Program-made: the position numbers and the translations under genes
Notes under the pieces: generated by a model
Told to the model about the DNA's origin: nothing
The model's database searches: none
The model's input: only the letters and a program-made list of their open reading frames with translations
In this document: in pieces, positions 39,798 to 51,497 of the stretch
Numbering within the stretch: the stretch's first letter is position 1
Layout of the letters: each line of letters starts with the position of its first letter
Assembly: GCF_001469165.1 (NCBI RefSeq)
Contig: NZ_JABX01000009.1
Span: forward strand, 100,780 to 164,779
Direction of reading: 5' to 3'
Origin: Thiohalocapsa sp. ML1
Lineage (GTDB): Bacteria > Pseudomonadota > Gammaproteobacteria > Chromatiales > Chromatiaceae
DNA: 64,000 nt

Positions 39798-40148
39798 ATG
39801 ACTATCCAGAGAAAGCACCTAACCCAGATCGACTTCTCCGACGTCGCCGACGGCGCCGAGCTGATGCCGGCGGTCACGCCGGGTGAGATCTTGCGCGAGG
39901 ACTTCATGGAGCCGCTTGGCCTGTCGGCGAACGCGCTCGCCAAGGCACTGCATGTCCCACCAAACCGGATCACTGCCATCCTCAACGGCACCCGTTCGAT
40001 CACCGCCGACACCGCCCTTCGGCTCGCGCGGTATTTCAACACCACGCCACAGTCCTGGTTGAACCTGCAGAAGAACTACGAGTTGGAAGTCGCGTCGCGA
40101 ACAGTGGGTCAAACCATCGCGGCCGAGGTTAAGCCCTTTGCAGCCTAG
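39798..40148 (+). CDS. higA: HigA antitoxin (XRE-type)
   Basis: Antitoxin of 116 residues with a helix-turn-helix domain. TPGEILREDFMEPLGLSANA and LAKALHVPPNRITAILNGTR give the DNA-binding helices; RLARYFNTTPQSWLNLQ is typical of HigA. It neutralises HigB and represses the operon. A degraded copy of its C-terminus lies at 37835. Confidence 0.9.
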   Translation: MTIQRKHLTQIDFSDVADGAELMPAVTPGEILREDFMEPLGLSANALAKALHVPPNRITAILNGTRSITADTALRLARYFNTTPQSWLNLQKNYELEVASRTVGQTIAAEVKPFAA

Positions 40149-40458
40149 ACGCGCAATCGGCAATGACTCGGCGCTGGGCTGCCGGCCAACACAGGCGGAA
40201 ACTGGGACGCATCGGGCAGCCCCGGCTGAAGCCCCGATCTGTGCTCTGGGTCGCTGCGGGTCGACCAAGATCCGCGCCATCCGGCGTCCGCGGAGCAACG
40301 TGCTCCGGACGCCCAGTCGGAGGCGAGCCACGCCGGAGTCCGGCCACAACCAGCCCGCCGCCGTCCCACATTGGGGGCCGGGGCGCGCCGAGCCTGTCAG
40401 GACCGTGGTTGAGGGCCGGCGACCGGTCTGCCGCGATCTCTCGACTCGCCACGGGTGG
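40149..40458. other. 310 bp without a gene
   Basis: GC-rich spacer after higA. It carries a diverged form of the spacer motif (GCGTCCGCGGAGCAACGTGC at about 40282, and GCCGGAGTCCGG at about 40331) and CTGCGGGTCGACC in place of CTGCGGGTCGGTG. Nothing coding is supported. Confidence 0.55.
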
Positions 40459-41945
40459 TCAAAACGACCCGAACAGCGTCCCGAGCACGATGACCGCCGC
40501 GAGCGCCAGCAGCGCGCCGACGATGGAGGTCATGACGATGTCGCGATAGCTCTCGCGGTGCGTGGTGCCGCAGACGGCGAGCAGCGTCACCACGGCGCCG
40601 TTGTGCGGCAGCATGTCGAGCGTGCCGGCGCCGATGACCGACACCCGATGCATCAGCGCCGGGTCGATGCCAAGCTCCGCGGCCAGCGCCATGTAGGTCG
40701 CGCCGAGCGCCTCCAGCGCGATGGTGAGCCCGCCGGACGCCGAGCCCGTCAGCGCCGCCAGCACGTTGGTGGACACGGCCAGCGACACCAAGGGCCCGCC
40801 CTGGATGCCGAGCACCCAGTCGCTCACCAGTTGAAACGCCGGCAGCGCCGCGATGACAGTGCCGAAGCCCACCAGGCTCGCGACGCTAACGATGGGCAGC
40901 ACCGAGGCGTTGACGCCGGCATCGACGCTCGCGCGGATATCCGCGAGCCTGCGATAGTTGAGCGCAACCAGCACCAGAATCGCCGCGGCCAGCGCGACGC
41001 TGACCGACCAGATGCCGCTCACCGCCGCCGGTGTCGTCGGCCCAAAGCGCTCCTCGGCAAGAAAACCCAGGTCCAGATTCGGCAGCACCAGCGCCGTCAT
41101 GGTCAGGTTCACGGCGAGCACCACCACCAGCGGCAGCACGGCCACGAGGATGCCGGGCGGCGCGGTGCAGCAGGCGCCGCGCTTAACCTCCGCCGGGTCG
41201 AACTCGCGGGTCACCGTCGCGCGCTCGCGCACGATGAGATCCTCGGCGGCCTGCGCCGGTGCCTGCTCCGCCGGGGCGGCACCGGCCGCCACCGCCTCGA
41301 AGCCCTCGCCGCGCCGACGCGCCGCGGCCTCCACGCGGCCCAGCCACCAGAGCCCGAACAGCAGCGTGATCACCGCGGCGATCAGGCCGAGCCGGGGGCG
41401 GCGAAGTGCGTCGTGCCGAAGAAGGGCATCGGGATGGCGTTCTGCACCGCAGGCGACCCCGGCAGCATGGACATGGTGAAGGTGGACGTGCCGAGCGCGA
41501 TGGCCGCCGGCATCAGCCGGCGCGGGATGCCCGCGTCGCGGAACAGCGCCGTGGCCATGGGCACGAGCACGAAGAACGATACGAACAGGCTGACGCCGCC
41601 GTAGGTGACCACCGCCCCGGCGATGACCACCGCCAGGATGCCGCGCCGCGGCCCGAGCTTGTCGCCGATGAAGCCGGCGACGGTCTGCACCGAGCCCGAG
41701 TCCTCCATCAGCTTGCCGAACAGGGCACCGAGCAGAAAGATCGGGAAGAACTGCGCAATGAAGCCGGCGGCGCCGGCCATGTAGGTCTGTGTCCAATTGG
41801 CCAACAGCGGCTCGAACGCAAAGGCCGCCGCCAGCATCGCCGCGATGGGCGTCAACAGCAGCACGCTCCACCCGCGATAGGCGAGCCAGATCAGGAGCCC
41901 GAGGCCCGCCAGAATGCCCAGGAGACCCATCACCGCATCCATCAC
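40459..41945 (-). pseudogene. GntP-family permease, frameshifted
   Basis: Membrane transporter of the GntP family, broken by one frameshift. The N-terminal part (41382-41945) contains GILAGLGLLIWLAYRGWSVL, FFPIFLLGALFGKLMEDSG and LGTSTFTMSMLPGSPAVQN, and stops early after HFAAPGSA. The C-terminal part continues in another frame from about 41395 to 40459 with GLIAAVITLLFGLWWLG, GSASGGLTIALEALGATYM and DMLPHNGAVVTLLAVCG. One missing base near 41393-41398, beside a G5 run, would explain it. It is either a true pseudogene or a sequence error. GntP members carry gluconate or other organic acids; the adjacent patatin remnant may point to hydroxybutyrate metabolism. Confidence 0.8.
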
Positions 41946-41960
41946 ACGCCCTCCAGCAGA

Positions 41961-42225
41961 TTAATCCAGATCGAGCGACGCACGCCGGCCGAGGTCGTCG
42001 CCGTGCTGCGCCAGAAACTCACTCGCGGCGCGGCGGCCTTCATCCCGCAGCATGGTCAGAAAGGCCCATTCCGCATTGAGCTTGGACGAGTAGCCGAGCG
42101 CCACCATGCGCGCGGAGGCGATGCGGTGCATGCGCATCTCGGCTGCGCGACTCCTCCAGCAGCCGGTCCAGCGCGTCCCGGGCGAAGGTGCCGTGGGCGC
42201 CGCCGCCCTGCAGCGCGATGTCCAC
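41961..42225 (-). pseudogene. Patatin-like phospholipase remnant with internal deletion
   Basis: The N-terminal end reads VDIALQGGGAHGTFARDALD, the oxyanion-hole start of patatin-like proteins. About 30 codons later, in a different frame, comes the family C-terminus (ARMVALGYSSKLNAEWAFL, then DDLGRRASLDLD). Some 250 middle codons, with the GXSXG serine motif, are missing. The join lies near 42135. It is on the same strand as the broken GntP gene just downstream. Confidence 0.7.
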
Positions 42226-42475
42226 TGAATCCCCAGGATTCGGACCGCGACGTGAGCTGCCGCGCCCGCAACAACCTCGCGCCGGCCCATGTGGGCCGCG
42301 GGCATTGGAGCCGCTCGCCCGGCCGTTCCCGCCGCGCGCATACTGCCATGTCGGAGGGCGCGCCGGCCAAACCCGCCCTACCGTGCGCGGTTCAGGCACA
42401 GATTTCCTTCATCCGAGCGCATTTCGAGGGCACCGCAGCGGTGAAGATCGCTGCGACCGGTGTCCGGAGGTCGCG

Positions 42476-42867
42476 GTGTACGAGTTCCTTCAACCCGCTG
42501 TTCGGGTCGTCCGCGGCGGCGTCGCCTTGTGGCTCGACCACAACGCGTTTCTGCATGCGGGGGCGCTCGCGTTCTTCACTCTGTTTTCGCTCGCGCCGAC
42601 CTTGATCATCGCCGTCACGGTCATCGGCGTGGTGCTGGGCGAGGGCGCGGCGCAGGGCCAGGTCGTCGCGCAGCTCGAAGACGCGATGGGCGTGGACGCC
42701 GCCGTCTTCATCGAGCAGGCCATCCTCGCGGCGCGCATCGATGAGGCAGGGCTGATGCCGACTCTCGTCGGTGTCGGCGCGTTGCTGGTCGGTGCGACGA
42801 CGGTATTTGGTCAACTGCGCTATTCGCTCAATCTGATCTGGGGCGTGCGACCGGCGCCCCGCCAGTC
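42476..42867 (+). pseudogene. YihY/BrkB-family protein, truncated by an IS
   Basis: About 130 residues of a second YihY-family member: HNAFLHAGALAFFTLFSLAP, then VIGVVLGEGAAQGQVVAQLE and TVFGQLRYSLNLIWGVRPAP. The frame then enters the IS at 42868. No continuation is found beyond the IS right end, so sequence on that side has also been lost. It differs clearly from the intact YihY gene at 14746, so it is not a recent duplicate. Confidence 0.75.
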
Positions 42868-44318
42868 CCAATGTCATTAAGTTAGCGTTTTGCAATCTCT
42901 AACCCTCTGAATCATATGATAAACTGCCTTTCCATTTTCAACGCAGCCGGAGCAGCCCAATGGTCGTGAAACCCAAGACCACCGCATTCACCGCCACCGA
43001 AGTCGAGCACATGGCGGCGATTTTCTTCTGTTTATAAGGCCATAAGCGATACTTTGTCATCGCCGGCCTTCGCGACGCGCCACCGCATCGGCGCGCGGGC
43101 GTTCACCCGCGAGCGCAAGCTGCCGTTGCCGCAGTTGGTGAAGTTCCTGCTGAACCTGCGCAAAGGCGCCAACCAAGACGAATTGGATCGCTTCTTCGAG
43201 GTGGTCTGCGAGCAGCCACTGGCCGACAGCGTCTCCAAGTCGGCGCTGACGCAAGCCCGCGCCAAGCTGCGCGCCGAGGCCTTCGCGGAGCTCAGCCGCG
43301 TGCTGGTGGAGGCGGCCATGCGCGGGCTGCCCATGCGCCGCTGGCATGGCTTTCGACTGCTGGCGGTGGACGGATCGAGCTTTCTGCTGCCCAAGGTGCC
43401 GGCGATTGCGGCGGCGTTCGGCCAGACCGGGGAGGTGACGCCGCAGGCGCGTTTCTCGCGTCTGTACGATGTGCTCAATCGCTTGGTGGTGGCGGCGGAT
43501 ATCGAGCCGCAGAGCGTCGGCGAGCGGGTGCTGGCGGGGGAGTATCTGCCGAGCACGCGGGCCGATGATCTGCTGCTCTATGATCGCGGCTACCCGGCGT
43601 TCTGGCTGTTTGCCGCCCACGCGGCGGAGCAGCGCCACTTCTGTGCCCGCGTGCCGCGCGCCTTCTGCGCCGAAGTGCAGGCGTTCGCCGCTGGCACGGC
43701 ACGCAGCAGCGTCATTTCGCTCGCGCCCGGCGATGAGGCGCGCCGCCAATGCCGCGCCTTCGGCTTGCCGACCGCGGCGTTGTGCGCCTGCGACTGATCC
43801 GCGTGCGCCTCACGGGCGCGGAGGAGGAGATCCTCATCACCTCGCTGCTCGACGAAGAAGCCTTCCCGAGCAGTCTTTTCAAGCACTTGTACCATCTACG
43901 CTGGGGCATAGAGGAAGGCTACAAAAAGGAAAAATGCTGGGCCGAGGTGGAGAATTTCTGCGGGCGCACGGTGCACGCGCTCAAGCAGGACGTCCTCGCC
44001 AAGGTGCTCGCGCTCAACCTCACGGCGATCCTGGCGTGGGTGGCGCAGTGGATGACCAAGCGCCTGTATCAGGAGCGCCGCCGCGATTATCAGGTGAACT
44101 TCGCCAACGCACTGTCGAAGATGAAGGACAACGTCGTGCGCCTGCTCGGCCTGGAGCCGCCGCCGGGCCTGCTCGAACGCATCGTCTGCGCCATGGCGCT
44201 GGAGGTGGAGGCGATCCGCCCGGATCGGTCGTTCCCGCGCGACATCAAGTCCACGAAGCCGAAACGATTCCACCCCAACTACAAGCGCTGCCGGTAGGGC
44301 TTAACTTAATGGCATTGG
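42868..44318. mobile_element. IS4-type insertion sequence, ~1.45 kb
   Basis: Terminal inverted repeats are visible: CCAATGTCATTAAGTTAG at the left (from 42868) and its complement, TTAACTTAATGGCATTGG, at the right (to 44318), with one mismatch in the first 17 bases. They enclose a DDE transposase in two frames. No clear target duplication is seen in the immediate flanks, which agrees with a deletion beside the element. The exact ends could differ by a few bases. Confidence 0.8.
43054..44297 (+). pseudogene. IS4-family transposase, two frames
   Basis: The N-terminal frame (43054-43797, 247 residues) has HGFRLLAVDGSSFLLPKV with the first catalytic Asp and LLLYDRGYPAFWLFAAH with the second. The C-terminal frame (43749-44297) has YHLRWGIEEGYKKEKCWAEV with the catalytic Glu (Y-(2)-R-(3)-E-(6)-K). 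The two overlap near 43780 and need a frame change to join. Some IS families use programmed shifts, but no clear slippery site is visible, so a disabling indel is more likely. Confidence 0.8.
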
Positions 44319-44689
44319 GGTCGATCCTCGGGACGGCTCTGGCCCCGGCGCGCTGCGGAGCCTCGCCGAGTTCCCGTAGTGCGTGGTCGAGGGCATTGTA
44401 GCGCGCGTCGGCTAGGCATGGGATTGACCTCAAGCTGACTGTGCCACGAGTATGGCATCGTCTTCCAACAGCGTAGCGACGGTCGCCCTTGACGATGTAA
44501 TCACTGCGGCTCCGCCAACCGGTTCCGGTGTGGGATGGGGTAGTGCGATAGCTGTGTGCGACTTCCGCGCGAAGCGACTTGTGGACCCGAGCGGAGGCGG
44601 GGTCATGCCGCCCATTGCGCATAGCCGCCGTGGATCTCCGGGTGCATAGTTGCCATCAATTTAGCCATTTAGCCATTGGCCACCATGTC
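44319..44689. other. 371 bp without a gene
   Basis: Right flank of the IS up to pncC. GGCTAGGCATGGGATTGAC at about 44413 resembles GGCTAGACGCGGGATTGAC after the HigA relic (37899). On the reverse strand a short frame ends ATLLEDDAILVAQSA, reminiscent of an antitoxin tail. Both read as TA debris. Nothing intact is supported. Confidence 0.5.
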
Positions 44690-45172
44690 ATGTCCGATCA
44701 GCTCGACCAACTCGCCGCCGAGCTCGGCCGCAGGCTCGCCGGAGCGGGGTTTATGCTGGCCACCGCCGAGTCGTGCACCGGCGGCTGGATCGCCAAGTGC
44801 GTCACCGACATCGCCGGCAGCAGCGGCTGGCTAGACCGCGGCTTCGTGACCTACAGCAATGCCGCCAAGCAAGATTTGCTCGGCGTATCGGCCGAGACGC
44901 TCGCCGTGCATGGCGCCGTCAGCGAGCCGGTGGTGCGGGAGATGGCCGCGGGCGCGCTGGCGCGCAGCGCCGCGCAGGTGGCCGTCGCCGTGAGCGGCGT
45001 CGCCGGACCCGGCGGCGGCACCGACGACAAGCCGGTCGGCAGGGTCTGCTTCGGCTTTGCGCTGCCGGGCGCTGTCACGACGGAGACGCGCAGCTTCAGC
45101 GGCGACCGCGAGTCCGTGCGCCGGCAGGCGGTGGCGCATGCGCTGACGCGGCTCATCGCGCTCGTCGGCTGA
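44690..45172 (+). CDS. pncC: Nicotinamide-nucleotide amidohydrolase
   Basis: CinA C-terminal-type enzyme (160 residues) that deamidates nicotinamide mononucleotide in the pyridine nucleotide cycle. The motifs MLATAESCTGGWIAKCVTDI, VTYSNAAKQDLLGV and AVSGVAGPGGGTDDKPVGRV are diagnostic. The ATG at 44690 (MSDQLDQLAAELG) is preferred. Placement upstream of recA is conserved in gammaproteobacteria. Confidence 0.93.
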   Translation: MSDQLDQLAAELGRRLAGAGFMLATAESCTGGWIAKCVTDIAGSSGWLDRGFVTYSNAAKQDLLGVSAETLAVHGAVSEPVVREMAAGALARSAAQVAVAVSGVAGPGGGTDDKPVGRVCFGFALPGAVTTETRSFSGDRESVRRQAVAHALTRLIALVG

Positions 45173-45235
45173 GCGCGCGGCTCGCTGTCCAGCCCGCCGC
45201 AGCCTTCAACCGATAACGCAGCACGCAGACGCGCC

Positions 45236-45772
45236 ATGCAGGACGACCACCGCGCGACCATTCGCCTCTTCTTCGCGCTCTGGCCCGACGATGACCTCCG
45301 CGCTGCGCTGCTCGGCGCCCGCGCAGGCATGGCCGGCGAGCACGCGCGCATCATCCACCCGAACGACCTGCACCTGACCCTGGTGTTCGTCGGCGACGTT
45401 GGGCCGGAGCGGCTGGAGTGCATCGAGAGTGCCGGCGACGACGTGGCGCTTGGCTGCTTCGAGCTGGCCTTGCGGCGGGCCGAGAGCTGGCCGCGCCAGC
45501 GGCTGCTGGTGGCGGTGCCGGATGCGGCCCCGCCGCCGCTCTGCGAGCTCGTGAGCCAGCTCCAGCAGAACCTCCTCGCCTGCGGCATCGAGCCCGAGCC
45601 GCGCCGCTTCCGACCGCATGTGACCCTCGCCCGCCGGGCCGCGCGGGCGGCGCAGCAGCCGCTCACCTTTGATTGGTCGGTGCGCCGCTTCGTGCTTGCG
45701 CGCAGCGCGCTCGGCGGCGGGGGCGGCGGCGGCTACCAGTTGCTGCGCACTTGGCCCCTCGAAGGCTGGTAG
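45236..45772 (+). CDS. thpR: RNA 2',3'-cyclic phosphodiesterase
   Basis: 2H phosphoesterase of 178 residues. The two catalytic motifs are HLTLVFVG (about residue 45) and HVTLARRA (about residue 125). RLFFALWPDD at the start is typical of the LigT/ThpR family. It opens 2',3'-cyclic phosphate RNA ends, though the physiological substrate is uncertain. A Gly run near the C-terminus (GGGGGGGY) is a coding G-rich tract. Confidence 0.88.
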   Translation: MQDDHRATIRLFFALWPDDDLRAALLGARAGMAGEHARIIHPNDLHLTLVFVGDVGPERLECIESAGDDVALGCFELALRRAESWPRQRLLVAVPDAAPPPLCELVSQLQQNLLACGIEPEPRRFRPHVTLARRAARAAQQPLTFDWSVRRFVLARSALGGGGGGGYQLLRTWPLEGW

Positions 45773-45784
45773 TGCGCCGTGCGT

Positions 45785-45862
45785 AGTGCGTAGTGCGCGA
45801 ACGCCCTTCGACCTTCGCCCTTCGCCCTTCGAACTTCAAACTTCAAACTTCTCCCTTCGCAT
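45785..45862. repeat. Heptamer microsatellite block before recA
   Basis: GTGCGTA units are followed by at least seven consecutive heptamers in one register: CCCTTCG, ACCTTCG, CCCTTCG twice, AACTTCA twice, AACTTCT, CCCTTCG. The array occupies the thpR-recA gap together with the recA 5' region, so copy-number change could move the promoter relative to recA. No opposed arm is present. Confidence 0.85.
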
Positions 45863-45986
45863 GCCGGCCGACGCGGCCCCTGATGTCGCGCTCGGGGCTG
45901 TGTGATAATCGCGCTTTCCGCCGGCGCGCCGACAGCGGCGCGCGCCGCACCGGCCGTCGCCGGTGCTTGAACAGTCCGGAGTGACG

Positions 45987-48122
45987 ATGGACGAGAATCG
46001 CAAGAAGGCCCTCGCTGCCGCGCTGACCCAGATCGAGAAGCAGTTCGGCAAGGGCTCGGTGATGCGCATGGGCGACGCGGGCGCCATGCAGAACATCGAG
46101 GCCGTGTCCTCGGGCTCCCTGGGGCTCGACGTGGCGCTCGGCATCGGCGGCCTGCCGCGGGGCCGGGTGGTCGAGATCTACGGTCCGGAGTCCTCGGGCA
46201 AGACGACGCTGACGCTGCACGCCGTCGCCGAGGTGCAGAAGGCTGGCGGCACCGCGGCCTTCGTGGACGCCGAGCACGCGCTCGATCCGTCGTATGCCGA
46301 GAAGCTCGGCGTGAACATGGACGAGCTCTTAGTGTCCCAGCCCGACACCGGCGAGCAGGCGCTCGAGATCACCGACATGCTGGTGCGCTCCGGCGCCGTG
46401 GACTTGGTGGTCGTGGACTCGGTTGCGGCGCTGACGCCGAAGGCCGAGATCGAGGGCGAGATGGGCGACAGCCACGTCGGCCTGCAGGCGCGGCTCATGT
46501 CCCAGGCGCTGCGCAAGCTCACGGCCAACATCAAGCGCAGCAACGCCATCGTCATCTTCATCAACCAAATCCGCATGAAGATCGGCGTGATGTTCGGCTG
46601 CTTCGACTACAACGCCCGGGTCGTGCTGGCCGACGGCTCCACCGAAAAGATCGGCAAGATCGTCAACCAGCGCCTGCCGGTGCAGGTTCAGTCTATGGAT
46701 CCGCAGACCGGTGCGATCGTGCCGCGCCCGGTGGTGAACTGGTTTCGCAACGGCGAGACGGACCACTGGCTCTATCTGGAGGTCGAGGCCGGCGGCGGCA
46801 GCGGCCGGCGCAAGCTGACCTGCACCGAGAACCATCTCATCTTCACGCCCGCCGGCGAGCGTCCGGCCGGCGAGCTTGCGGTCGGGGATGAGGTGATGGT
46901 CGCGACCAAGCACTATCTGCTCTCCGAAGACCAAAATCAGCTGATCTTGGGCGGCGTGCTCGGCGACGGGTCGCTGCGCTATGCCTCCGAGCACAACGTC
47001 GCGTTCCGCGTCGGGCACGCGGAGCGGCAACGGGAATACTGTGCTTGGAAGCAGGACATGCTCGCACCCTTTGCGCATGCGATCGTACCGACGGGCAACG
47101 GCATCGGCTTCGACACCATCCCGATGGGACAGCTCGCCGGCCTGCATGGGGCGGCATACGGGGCGCAGGGCAGGCAGGTCAGTGACGGCATGCTGCAAGC
47201 CATCGACGCCCGCGCCGTGGCGGTTTGGTACGGCGACGACGGTACCTTCTCCGGCAGCTTCGAGCGTTGGGGGCATGGCAAAGCCGAGATCGGCTGTGTC
47301 AGCCTGCCGATGCCGGACAAGGAGCGCCTCGCGGACCGTTTGGCCGAGCTGGGCATGGGGCGTCCGACAGTGGGCGAGCGCAAGCTGACGTTCAGCGGCG
47401 AGCGCACGCGCGCGCTGCACGAACAGATCGCCCCGTACCTGCATCCGTCGCTGGACTACAAGCTTCACCCCGACTTCCGCGGGCGCTTCCAGTGGCAGCC
47501 CGATCACTCCGATGCCCACCTGAACGGCCATCGTCTGGCGATGCGCACACAGCTTCGGGCCGTGCCGATGCGGATCACCCGCAAGGAACTGCGGCAAGCC
47601 GAGCCGCGCCACCGTACGCGTTTCGACATCGAGGTCGAGGGCAACCACAGTTACCTGGTCGACCACGTCGCCGTGCACAATTCCCCCGAGACGACCACCG
47701 GCGGCAACGCGCTCAAGTTCTATGCTTCGGTGCGGCTCGACATCCGCCGCACCGGCGCCATCAAGAAGGGCGACGAGGTGATCGGCAACGAGACCAAGGT
47801 CAAGGTGGTGAAGAACAAGGTCGCGCCGCCGTTCCGACAGGCCAACTTCGACATCCTCTACGGCGAGGGCATTTCGCGACACGGCGAGATCATCGACTTG
47901 GGCGTGGCTCAGGGCGTCGTCGACAAGTCCGGCGCCTGGTACAGCTACAACGGCAACCGCATCGGTCAGGGCAAGGACAACGTGCGCGTCTTCCTGAAGG
48001 AGAATCCCGACCTTGCCGACGAGATCGAGGCCAAGATCCGCGCCGTGCTGCTGCCGAAGCCGGGCGCCAAGGGCAAACCCGAGGCCGCGCCCGACGCGGT
48101 GGATGTTGCCTCCGAGGTCTGA
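45987..48122 (+). CDS. recA: RecA recombinase, intein-containing precursor
   Basis: Strand-exchange ATPase and LexA co-protease, made here as a 711-residue precursor. The N-extein (residues 1-204) has the Walker A motif GPESSGKT at 66-73 and ends [10 protein letters not shown] 361-residue intein follows. The C-extein starts [19 protein letters not shown] and runs to the acidic-poor tail ending DAVDVASEV. After splicing RecA would be 350 residues, the normal length. The first C-extein residue is Ser, where most RecA proteins have Asn. The ATG at 45987 is preceded by GGAG; a GTG at 45963 would add eight residues. recX follows as usual. Confidence 0.95.
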   Translation: MDENRKKALAAALTQIEKQFGKGSVMRMGDAGAMQNIEAVSSGSLGLDVALGIGGLPRGRVVEIYGPESSGKTTLTLHAVAEVQKAGGTAAFVDAEHALDPSYAEKLGVNMDELLVSQPDTGEQALEITDMLVRSGAVDLVVVDSVAALTPKAEIEGEMGDSHVGLQARLMSQALRKLTANIKRSNAIVIFINQIRMKIGVMFGCFDYNARVVLADGSTEKIGKIVNQRLPVQVQSMDPQTGAIVPRPVVNWFRNGETDHWLYLEVEAGGGSGRRKLTCTENHLIFTPAGERPAGELAVGDEVMVATKHYLLSEDQNQLILGGVLGDGSLRYASEHNVAFRVGHAERQREYCAWKQDMLAPFAHAIVPTGNGIGFDTIPMGQLAGLHGAAYGAQGRQVSDGMLQAIDARAVAVWYGDDGTFSGSFERWGHGKAEIGCVSLPMPDKERLADRLAELGMGRPTVGERKLTFSGERTRALHEQIAPYLHPSLDYKLHPDFRGRFQWQPDHSDAHLNGHRLAMRTQLRAVPMRITRKELRQAEPRHRTRFDIEVEGNHSYLVDHVAVHNSPETTTGGNALKFYASVRLDIRRTGAIKKGDEVIGNETKVKVVKNKVAPPFRQANFDILYGEGISRHGEIIDLGVAQGVVDKSGAWYSYNGNRIGQGKDNVRVFLKENPDLADEIEAKIRAVLLPKPGAKGKPEAAPDAVDVASEV
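46599..47681 (+). other. RecA intein with LAGLIDADG-type homing endonuclease
   Basis: In-frame insertion of 361 codons inside recA. It starts with Cys1 ([19 protein letters not shown], block A), has block B as [11 protein letters not shown], and ends with HN before Ser+1, as needed for class 1 splicing. Two dodecapeptide motifs, [12 protein letters not shown] and [12 protein letters not shown], each keep their catalytic acidic residue, so the homing endonuclease may be active. The insertion lies after residue 204, in the conserved MFG/NPETTTGG segment of the DNA-binding L2 area. Confidence 0.93.
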
Positions 48123-48165
48123 CGCGCACGTCGGTACCGATTTCTACCCACTGGTCACCACACCG

Positions 48166-48669
48166 TTGCCGGACCGCGACGCCGAGCCCGACACCGGCCA
48201 GGCCTGCCCCGAGGCGGCCCTGGCCGGCGCCTCCCCCGCGGAGATCAGGAGCCGGGCGCTCAAGCTCCTCACCACGCGCGAGCATTCCCGCTACGAACTG
48301 TGGCGGAAGCTGCACCTGCGCGGCTATCCCGCGGAGGCCGTCAACGCCGTGCTGGATGCGCTCGCCGCGGATGGCCTGCTGAGCGAGGAGCGGCTCCTGG
48401 CCGCCTACGTCGCGGAGCGATTGGACAAGGGCTTCGGCCCGCTACGCATCCGCGCGGAATTGCAGGCGAAGGGGCTTTCCGACGCCGCCATCGATCCGCA
48501 TCTCAACCTGGACGACGCCGCGTACTTGGAGCGGATGACGGCGGTGGACGCGGGAAAGTTCGGCCGTGCACCGGCGGATGACCGTCAAACACTGGCAAAA
48601 CGCGCCCGCTTCCTGGAATATCGCGGTTTTCCGGCGCACCTCATCGCGCGCGTGCTGGCGTTGGATTGA
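48166..48669 (+). CDS. recX: Regulatory protein RecX
   Basis: RecA inhibitor of three-helix repeats (about 167 residues). ALKLLTTREHSRYELWRKL, LDALAADGLLSEERLLAAYV and GPLRIRAELQAKGLSDAAID mark the repeats, and LEYRGFPAHLIARVLALD ends the protein. No good ATG exists. The TTG at 48166 is a reasonable start, but the frame is open back into recA and the true start is uncertain. Confidence 0.88.
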   Translation: MPDRDAEPDTGQACPEAALAGASPAEIRSRALKLLTTREHSRYELWRKLHLRGYPAEAVNAVLDALAADGLLSEERLLAAYVAERLDKGFGPLRIRAELQAKGLSDAAIDPHLNLDDAAYLERMTAVDAGKFGRAPADDRQTLAKRARFLEYRGFPAHLIARVLALD

Positions 48670-48753
48670 GCCGCCGCGCAAGCCCCAGCAGCCCCTTCGC
48701 ACGTTCGCCGCCGCCCGCACAACCCCTTTCGAGTCATCCCCCGAGTCGTTCCC

Positions 48754-51369
<2,616 letters not shown>

Positions 51370-51497
51370 GCGCAGCGCCGGCGAGGCGGCGCGCGGGGCC
51401 GGCGACCACGGCGTGAGCGTGGCCCCGGGCCTTGGCAGCCGCCCCGCTTCGCCTCAGAATCTTTCCGCTACCTCTTGTTCCTGAACACACAATCCAG

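Noticed and set aside
37340..40458. Integron-like cassette array of TA genes.
   Set aside because: No integrase gene, and no attC core sites (GTTRRRY/RYYYAAC) at the gene borders could be found by eye; the orientation of genes is also mixed.
44430..44615. Reverse-strand open frame ending ATLLEDDAILVAQSA.
   Set aside because: Only the last 15 residues look protein-like. The rest is not convincing, so it is mentioned as debris and not called a gene.
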